From NCBI GenBank assembly GCA_007116105.1, contig SKJA01000042.1:1-9771 (forward strand): a DNA stretch of 9,771 nt. The letters run 5' to 3'. Origin of the DNA: Candidatus Izemoplasma sp. (GTDB lineage: Bacteria > Bacillota_I > Bacilli_A > Izemoplasmatales > Izemoplasmataceae). Positions 5,185 through 9,771 of this stretch are shown in pieces; position 1 is the first letter of the stretch; each line of letters starts with the position of its first letter. Made by a program: the position numbers and the translations under genes. The notes beneath the pieces were generated by a model that saw only the letters and a list, made by a program, of their open reading frames with translations, was not told the DNA's origin and ran no database searches.

Positions 5185-6558
5185 ATGTCATTAAACATGG
5201 AAACATTAAGCACATTTGCAAAAACGCAAGGTTTTGTCTATCAAGGCAGTGAAATCTATGGAGGATTGGCCAATACGTGGGATTACGGGCCTCTTGGTGT
5301 TGAACTTAAAAACGCACTTAAAGCCGCTTGGTGGCAACGTTTTGTACAAGAACAACGCAATGTTGTGGGTCTTGATAGTGCGATTTTAATGAACCCTAAA
5401 ACATGGGAAGCCAGTGGTCATATTGGGGGTTTCAGTGACCCGCTCATCGATTGTAAAGCATGTAAATCACGTCATCGTGCCGATCATTTAATTGAACGCT
5501 TTGATGCATCGATTCAAGCCGACGGGATGAGTGAGGCACAAATGAGCGAGCTCATTCAAACCCATCGCATTCCGTGTCCAAAATGCGGGAAGTTTGACTA
5601 CACCCCCATCCGTCAGTTCGACCTCATGTTCAAAACACAGTTAGGCGTTTTAGACGATAAAGCCCAAACAATTTACTTACGGCCTGAGACGGCCCAAGGC
5701 ATCTTTGTAAACTTTAAAAACATTCAGCGTACCTCACGCATGAAAGTCCCTTTTGGGGTTGCCCAAATCGGCAAGAGTTTCCGTAATGAAATCACGCCTG
5801 GAAACTTTATATTTAGAACCCGTGAGTTCGAGCAGTTAGAACTTGAGTTTTTCTGCGAACCAGGTTCAGAAATGCAATGGTTTGATTATTTCAAACAAGC
5901 TTCCAAGCAATTTTTGATCGATTTAGGGCTTCGTGAAGAACATCTTAGCCTAGCCGACCATCCCGTTGAAAAACTTTCGCATTACTCCAACGCCACCACC
6001 GACATTGAATACCAATTTGCTTGGGGTTTTGACGAACTATGGGGCATCGCCTCTCGGACCGACTATGACTTAAAACAACATCAAGCGTTTTCGCAAGAAG
6101 ACATGAGCTATCAAGATCCGCAAACCAATGAAAAATATCTCCCCTATGTCATCGAGCCTTCTTTAGGTTTAGATCGACTCTTTTTAGCTGTCCTGCATGA
6201 GGCGTATCACGAAGAAGCCCTTTCTGAGGTGGACACCCGCACCGTCTTAAAACTGCATCCTTTTATAGCGCCTTATCAAGTGGCGGTGTTTCCGTTGGTT
6301 AAGAAAAAACATCGGGACGAAGCATTCACACTGCTCGATCAACTGGCCAAACGCTTCCGCGTCACCTACGATGAAGCGGGCAACATTGGGCGTCGTTATC
6401 GCCGTCAAGATGCAATTGGAACCCCATTTGTTGTGACCATCGACGATCAAACGCTCGAACAACAGACCGTCACCCTTCGCGACCGCGACAGTATGGATCA
6501 AATCACCCTTCCCATCACTGAACTCATGACGTATTTAGATCAAAAAACTCGTTTCTAA
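5185..6558 (+). CDS. glyQS: Glycine--tRNA ligase, single-chain homodimeric (alpha2) type
   Basis: This class II aminoacyl-tRNA synthetase charges tRNA-Gly. The 457-residue chain is the homodimeric type shared with mollicutes, Staphylococcus, archaea and eukaryotes, not the alpha2-beta2 GlyQ+GlyS form of Bacillus subtilis and E. coli. Evidence: YQGSEIYGGLANTWDYGPLG near the N-terminus, the motif 1 region TWEASGHIGGFSDP (73-86), two CxxC pairs (C90/C93 and C131/C134) forming a probable zinc knuckle, YLRPETAQGIF (164-174), motif 2 FRNEITP...FRTREFEQ (199-217) and motif 3 EPSLGLDRL (324-332). The anticodon-binding domain covers about 360-455, ending with the GNIGRRYRRQDAIGTPF block. The ribosome-binding site AGGAGG (5173-5178) starts in the recO stop codon, 6 bases before the ATG. 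No T-box leader is present because the gene is internal to the operon, so its expression is probably tied to its neighbours. Confidence 0.96.
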   Translation: MSLNMETLSTFAKTQGFVYQGSEIYGGLANTWDYGPLGVELKNALKAAWWQRFVQEQRNVVGLDSAILMNPKTWEASGHIGGFSDPLIDCKACKSRHRADHLIERFDASIQADGMSEAQMSELIQTHRIPCPKCGKFDYTPIRQFDLMFKTQLGVLDDKAQTIYLRPETAQGIFVNFKNIQRTSRMKVPFGVAQIGKSFRNEITPGNFIFRTREFEQLELEFFCEPGSEMQWFDYFKQASKQFLIDLGLREEHLSLADHPVEKLSHYSNATTDIEYQFAWGFDELWGIASRTDYDLKQHQAFSQEDMSYQDPQTNEKYLPYVIEPSLGLDRLFLAVLHEAYHEEALSEVDTRTVLKLHPFIAPYQVAVFPLVKKKHRDEAFTLLDQLAKRFRVTYDEAGNIGRRYRRQDAIGTPFVVTIDDQTLEQQTVTLRDRDSMDQITLPITELMTYLDQKTRF

Positions 6559-6566
6559 GGAGTCTT

Positions 6567-8306
6567 ATGGCGCATTCCACAACGTTTCTTGATGATGTTC
6601 TTCAAAAGACCAATCTCATTGAATTGATCAACGACGCGACTAAGCTTGAAAAAAGAGGCAAAAATTACGTTGGATTGTGCCCCTTTCATGACGAGAAAAC
6701 GCCGTCTTTTTCGGTGAGTGAAGAAAAGCAAGTGTATCATTGCTTTTCGTGTAAAGCATCAGGCAATGCGTTGACCTTTGTTAAAGAAACTAAAGGACTG
6801 TCCCATCCAGAGGCGGTCAAATTCTTAGCCCAACGCGTCGGTCTTGAAGTGCCTTCGACCGGTCAAGAAGATCGAAAAGCCCCTTTTTATGCTCTTAATC
6901 ACGAAGCGATGACCTTTTTCAAGGTGATGTTAAATCACACAGAAGAAGGGCATGAAGCCAAACGATACTTAACGGACCGAGGGGTCAAAGACGAGGTCAT
7001 TCAAACCTTCGATTTAGGTTACGCGCCAAAACAAAAAGATGCGTTGTTTCAAACCTTTAAAGCGCAAGGTCATCTGCTCAGTGACATGGTCGATGTGGCT
7101 TTGGTTCATCCCGGTGACCCACCGTTCGATTTTTACCGCCAACGCTTAATCTTTCCACTGCATGATGTATACGGCAATGTGGTGGGCTTTAGCGGCCGTA
7201 CGATACAACCCTCCACGCAGGCGAAGTACATCAACAGTCCGACCACAGTCACCTTTGAGAAAAATCAAGTTCTATATAACTTTCACCGCGCAAAAAAAGC
7301 CATTAAAGATTCGGGCCGAGTGGTCATCTTCGAAGGCTTTATGGATGTGATTGCGGCACATCAAGCTGGCCTGCATGAAGGGGTTGCCATCATGGGCACG
7401 GCCTTGACACCGCATCACTTAAAATCATTAAAGCCCTTATGTCACGATGTGATTTTATGTTTGGACAGTGACCAAGCAGGTCAAGAAGCAACGCGCCGCT
7501 TCATCGACACGGTCGAACAACATCAACTCAACGTCCGAATGGTTCAACTGCCTCAAGGCATGGACCCTGATGATTACATCCAAAAACATGGAGCAGGGGC
7601 GTTCCTAAAGCAAATCGAACAGGCTTTAAGCAAACTTGATTACCTGTTTGTCGATGCTTTAAAACGTTATGACGTCACGCAAATTGATGGTCTTGAAACG
7701 GTTAAAAGTGTCTTGTTTAAACCACTTTCAAAAACCCCTCTCACCACCCAGCGTCATTATCTAGAACGCTTAGCCAGCGAAGCAGGGATCCAAGCCACGA
7801 TCTTAATCCAAGATTTTGAGCGGGCGTTCCGTTTCACCCCACCGCTGCAAGCGAAACCACTCTCGCCTGTCCTGATCACAGATAAGTTTCAACGGGCAGA
7901 GCGATTGTTTTTAAACTATTTCTTTAAAGACGAGCTCTACACCCGTATGTTTCGCCTCGAGTTTGACGACTTAACGTACGTCGCTAAAGACGCACGAGAC
8001 ATTCAGTTTGAAATCTTTGAATACTACGACCATCACCCGCAAAGTTGTATCGTCCCTTCATTGTTCATTCAAGCTCTGCCAATTCACCAACAAGAGTACT
8101 TGAAAAAACATCTGCATTTAGAGGACTATCCATTCAATGCGGAAGAGTTCGACGATCTACTAAGCACCATGCATCAATTCAAAAAGAAGCAATATATTGA
8201 TTCACTAAAAAGAGCCATCAAAGAAAGCGACAATGAGACAGAGCGCAAAGCCATGCGTGAAATCATCATCAAATTGCGGAAGGAGCAATTTCATGGAAAA
8301 AAATAA
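6567..8306 (+). CDS. dnaG: DNA primase DnaG
   Basis: DnaG makes the RNA primers for chromosome replication at the fork, together with the DnaB-type helicase. The 579-residue protein carries the CHC2 zinc-binding domain with C38, H41, C59 and C62 (CPFHDEKTPSFSV...HCFSC), then the RNA polymerase domain with RLIFPLHDVYGNVVGFSGR (193-211). The TOPRIM catalytic core follows, with FEGFMDV (E256) and LCLDSDQAG (D300, D302), and then GMDPDDYI (331-338). The C-terminal 140 or so residues are poorly conserved and helical, as expected for the helicase-interaction domain. Length is slightly below the Bacillus protein. AAGGAG (6557-6562) begins in the glyQS stop and ends 4 bases before the ATG, which is close but usable. 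The end overlaps rpoD by 14 bases. Confidence 0.97.
   Translation: MAHSTTFLDDVLQKTNLIELINDATKLEKRGKNYVGLCPFHDEKTPSFSVSEEKQVYHCFSCKASGNALTFVKETKGLSHPEAVKFLAQRVGLEVPSTGQEDRKAPFYALNHEAMTFFKVMLNHTEEGHEAKRYLTDRGVKDEVIQTFDLGYAPKQKDALFQTFKAQGHLLSDMVDVALVHPGDPPFDFYRQRLIFPLHDVYGNVVGFSGRTIQPSTQAKYINSPTTVTFEKNQVLYNFHRAKKAIKDSGRVVIFEGFMDVIAAHQAGLHEGVAIMGTALTPHHLKSLKPLCHDVILCLDSDQAGQEATRRFIDTVEQHQLNVRMVQLPQGMDPDDYIQKHGAGAFLKQIEQALSKLDYLFVDALKRYDVTQIDGLETVKSVLFKPLSKTPLTTQRHYLERLASEAGIQATILIQDFERAFRFTPPLQAKPLSPVLITDKFQRAERLFLNYFFKDELYTRMFRLEFDDLTYVAKDARDIQFEIFEYYDHHPQSCIVPSLFIQALPIHQQEYLKKHLHLEDYPFNAEEFDDLLSTMHQFKKKQYIDSLKRAIKESDNETERKAMREIIIKLRKEQFHGKK
8280..8285 (+). promoter_or_regulatory. Ribosome-binding site of rpoD inside the dnaG coding end
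   Basis: AAGGAG lies 7 bases before the ATG at 8293 and within the last codons of dnaG. It rules in favour of the start at 8293 over the in-frame ATG at 8233, which has no such site. Confidence 0.88.
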
Positions 8307-9561
8307 CATCATCGAAGCGTTAATTCAAGGCAGTAAGGTTAAGGGGTATGTCAGTGTCAGTGAAATTAAACAACACATTGATGAAAACTCTGACGACTTA
8401 GACGATTTAATCGCAGAACTCGAAAAACGAAACATTGACGTGGTTAGTGAAGACGATCTAGTCACCTATAAAATGCCCAAAATTCTCTTAGAAGATTTGG
8501 ACGACGATGTCGATGACGACGACGATGACGACGATGAAGATGAGGATGAACGGATCATTTTAGATCTTGACTTCACCTCGCAAATAGAAGAAGAACTGCT
8601 TCAAGACAAGTCTTTTGAGAGTAACATCGCGATTAAAGTCGATGACCCCGTTAGAATGTACCTCAAAGAAATTGGGCGAGTTGAACTGCTTGATCCCGAT
8701 TACGAGCTTGAACTTGCCAAAGACATTTATCATGCTGCCCTCGCGAGAGAAAAGTTTGATCAAATGCAAAATGAAGGACTGGAAATCAGTCCTGAATACA
8801 AACTTGAAGTTGAACAAATCATGTTCAAAGGCGAACTGGCCAAAAACAAACTCGTAGAAGCGAACCTTCGTCTAGTGGTCTCCATCGCGAAGCGGTATGT
8901 CGGTCGCGGCATGCAATTTTTAGATCTCATTCAAGAAGGAAATATGGGATTGATTAAAGCCGTTGGTAAATTTGACCACATGAAAGGCTTTAAGTTTTCA
9001 ACCTACGCCACGTGGTGGATTCGTCAAGCCATCACCCGTGCCATTGCCGATCAAGCACGGACGATCCGAATTCCCGTACACATGGTTGAAACCATCAACA
9101 AACTCGTACGCACACAACGACAACTGATTCAAGAGCTGCGTCGCGAACCTCAACCAGAAGAAGTCGCAGAACGCATGGGCATCAGTGTTGAGAAGGTTCA
9201 AATCATTCAAAAAGTTGCCCAAGAGCCCATTTCGCTTGAAAACCCTGTCGGTGAAGAGGAAGACTCAACCCTCGGTGATTTCATTCCAGATAACGACACG
9301 CTCACTCCGCTTGAGTTTACCTCAAAAGAAATGTTGAAGCGGGAACTGGATGAAGTTTTGGAAACGTTAACCGATCGTGAAGAGAAAGTCCTGAGAATGC
9401 GGTTTGGCTTACTCGATGGTCGCACCCGGACCCTTGAAGAAGTTGGCCGTGAGTTTGGTGTCACCCGTGAGCGGATTCGTCAGATTGAAGCGAAGGCACT
9501 CAGAAAGCTTAGACACCCTTCGCGCAGTAAAAAACTTAAAGACTTTATGACGGGGCGATGA
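8293..9561 (+). CDS. rpoD: RNA polymerase primary sigma factor RpoD/SigA
   Basis: The primary sigma-70 factor directs RNA polymerase to housekeeping promoters. The 422 residues contain a region 1.1-like domain (about 1-60), an acidic linker (67-86, almost only Asp and Glu), region 1.2 (DDPVRMYLKEIGRVELL, 117-133), regions 2.1-2.4 (LVEANLRLVVSIAKRYVGRG to ATWWIRQAITRAIADQARTIRIP, about 187-261), region 3 (VHMVETINKL onward, about 262-330) and region 4 (TLTDREEKVLRMRFGL at 358-373; helix-turn-helix LEEVGREFGVTRERIRQIEA at 381-400). The segment between regions 1.2 and 2 is about 30 residues longer than I recall for Bacillus SigA. The start at 8293 has an AAGGAG 7 bases upstream; the 20 codons before it are dnaG sequence in another frame. 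The dnaG-rpoD order is the classic macromolecular-synthesis arrangement. It ends with TGA within an ATGA overlap with trmK. Confidence 0.97.
   Translation: MEKNNIIEALIQGSKVKGYVSVSEIKQHIDENSDDLDDLIAELEKRNIDVVSEDDLVTYKMPKILLEDLDDDVDDDDDDDDEDEDERIILDLDFTSQIEEELLQDKSFESNIAIKVDDPVRMYLKEIGRVELLDPDYELELAKDIYHAALAREKFDQMQNEGLEISPEYKLEVEQIMFKGELAKNKLVEANLRLVVSIAKRYVGRGMQFLDLIQEGNMGLIKAVGKFDHMKGFKFSTYATWWIRQAITRAIADQARTIRIPVHMVETINKLVRTQRQLIQELRREPQPEEVAERMGISVEKVQIIQKVAQEPISLENPVGEEEDSTLGDFIPDNDTLTPLEFTSKEMLKRELDEVLETLTDREEKVLRMRFGLLDGRTRTLEEVGREFGVTRERIRQIEAKALRKLRHPSRSKKLKDFMTGR
8491..8550 (+). repeat. Asp/Glu-coding low-complexity tract (GAC/GAT) in rpoD
   Basis: Twenty codons (residues 67-86) encode only Asp and Glu except one Leu and one Val, with eight Asp in a row at 74-81. 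The DNA is a nearly pure GAC/GAT/GAA trinucleotide run, prone to in-frame length change. Asp is spelled with a mix of GAC and GAT, so the run is not a perfect microsatellite. Confidence 0.85.
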
Positions 9562-9771
9562 CACTTTCCAAAAGGCTTCAAACGCTATTAGATTATGTGG
9601 AGGATGCGACATGCTTAATGGATGTCGGGACCGATCATGGCTATCTAGCAATTCAAGCCATCCAACAAAAGAAAGCCCACCGCGTCTTAGCTACTGACAA
9701 CAAACCAGGACCACTATCAACCGCCCGACTTAACGTTGCGCAAAGCGGTTTTCAAGACAGCATAGAACTTA
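9558..9771 (+). CDS. trmK: tRNA (adenine(22)-N1)-methyltransferase TrmK, N-terminal part (3' truncated by window)
   Basis: TrmK is a SAM-dependent methyltransferase that makes m1A at position 22 of tRNAs in Gram-positive bacteria and mollicutes. The visible 71 codons begin MTLSKRLQTLLDYV, matching the family's 'LSKRLQ.(V/I)A.(Y/F)' start. They continue with the SAM-binding motif I region LMDVGTDHGYLAI, then VLATDNKPGPLSTARLNV, which fits motif II and the conserved '(E/D)...GP...A' block of the TrmK/YqfN family. The ATG at 9558 overlaps the rpoD TGA as ATGA, with only a weak G-rich stretch upstream, so translation is probably coupled to rpoD. The order rpoD then trmK is conserved in Bacillus. 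The remaining two thirds of the gene lie beyond the window. Confidence 0.9.
   Translation, partial: MTLSKRLQTLLDYVEDATCLMDVGTDHGYLAIQAIQQKKAHRVLATDNKPGPLSTARLNVAQSGFQDSIEL

Noticed and set aside
6247..6501. Minus-strand open frames opposite glyQS, rpoD, mtaB and phoH (for example 6247-6501, 8560-8817, 8998-9222, 9207-9464, 2070-2282)
   Set aside because: Each is fully antisense to a strongly conserved gene, none has a recognisable domain or family resemblance, and I saw no independent promoter and start for them.
7254..7280. Promoter-like TTTGAG...TATAAC inside dnaG
   Set aside because: The spacer is only about 15 bases, both boxes are imperfect, and it lies mid-gene about 1 kb before rpoD. 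It is compatible with chance.
8233..8292. In-frame extension of rpoD to an ATG at 8233
   Set aside because: The added 20 residues are dnaG sequence read in another frame, there is no ribosome-binding site at 8233, and the ATG at 8293 has AAGGAG at proper distance.
8615..8857. Plus-strand alternative frame within rpoD, and a similar one at 7162-7350 within dnaG
   Set aside because: They are off-frame shadows of conserved coding sequence with no domain or start signal.
1..9771. Mobile elements, CRISPR arrays, tRNA or rRNA genes, riboswitches, defence or other novel systems
   Set aside because: No gene with transposase, integrase, toxin, nuclease-defence or phage character, no spaced direct repeats and no cloverleaf or leader was seen. 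No gap between genes exceeds about 100 bases.

Overview
This window is a dense, single-strand block of housekeeping genes from a low-to-moderate GC Gram-positive-type bacterium. GC is roughly mid-40s percent by eye and was not computed. The gene order (dnaJ end, mtaB, rpsU, phoH, ybeY, cdd, era, recO, glyQS, dnaG, rpoD, trmK) is the conserved Bacillota/Mycoplasmatota macromolecular-synthesis neighbourhood. Three points suggest a reduced lineage near Acholeplasma-like mollicutes or Erysipelotrichia: intervening genes known from Bacillus are missing, glycyl-tRNA synthetase is the single-chain type, and RecO has lost its zinc cysteines. TGA is used as a stop (ybeY, rpoD) and Trp is TGG, so this is not the Mycoplasma/Spiroplasma code. 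The lineage call is inference.

Region 1-151 holds the last 32 codons of a probable dnaJ, a strong intrinsic terminator, and an extended -10 promoter whose likely -35 lies inside the terminator hairpin. Region 152-1767 carries mtaB, then rpsU with its own promoter, strong Shine-Dalgarno sequence and a perfect 10-bp terminator hairpin. Region 1788-9771 is one tightly packed transcription unit. It starts at an extended -10 promoter and runs from phoH to trmK with every junction either overlapping or separated by at most 10 bases. No internal terminator was seen and no convincing internal promoter.

The genes work together in information processing. MtaB modifies tRNA position 37. RpsU, YbeY and Era act in ribosome assembly and rRNA maturation. 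PhoH is an RNA-linked ATPase. Cdd salvages pyrimidines. RecO acts in recombinational repair. GlyQS charges tRNA-Gly. DnaG primes replication. RpoD is the primary sigma factor, and TrmK methylates tRNA A22.

I found no mobile element, CRISPR array, RNA gene, phage gene or defence system, and no candidate for a new biological system. The points worth a second look are modest: a terminator/promoter overlap, ambiguous or coupled starts, a RecO without zinc cysteines, and two unusual segments in the sigma factor (a near-pure Asp/Glu linker and an enlarged segment before region 2). Several translation starts were placed downstream of the longest possible reading frame because of Shine-Dalgarno position and family N-termini.
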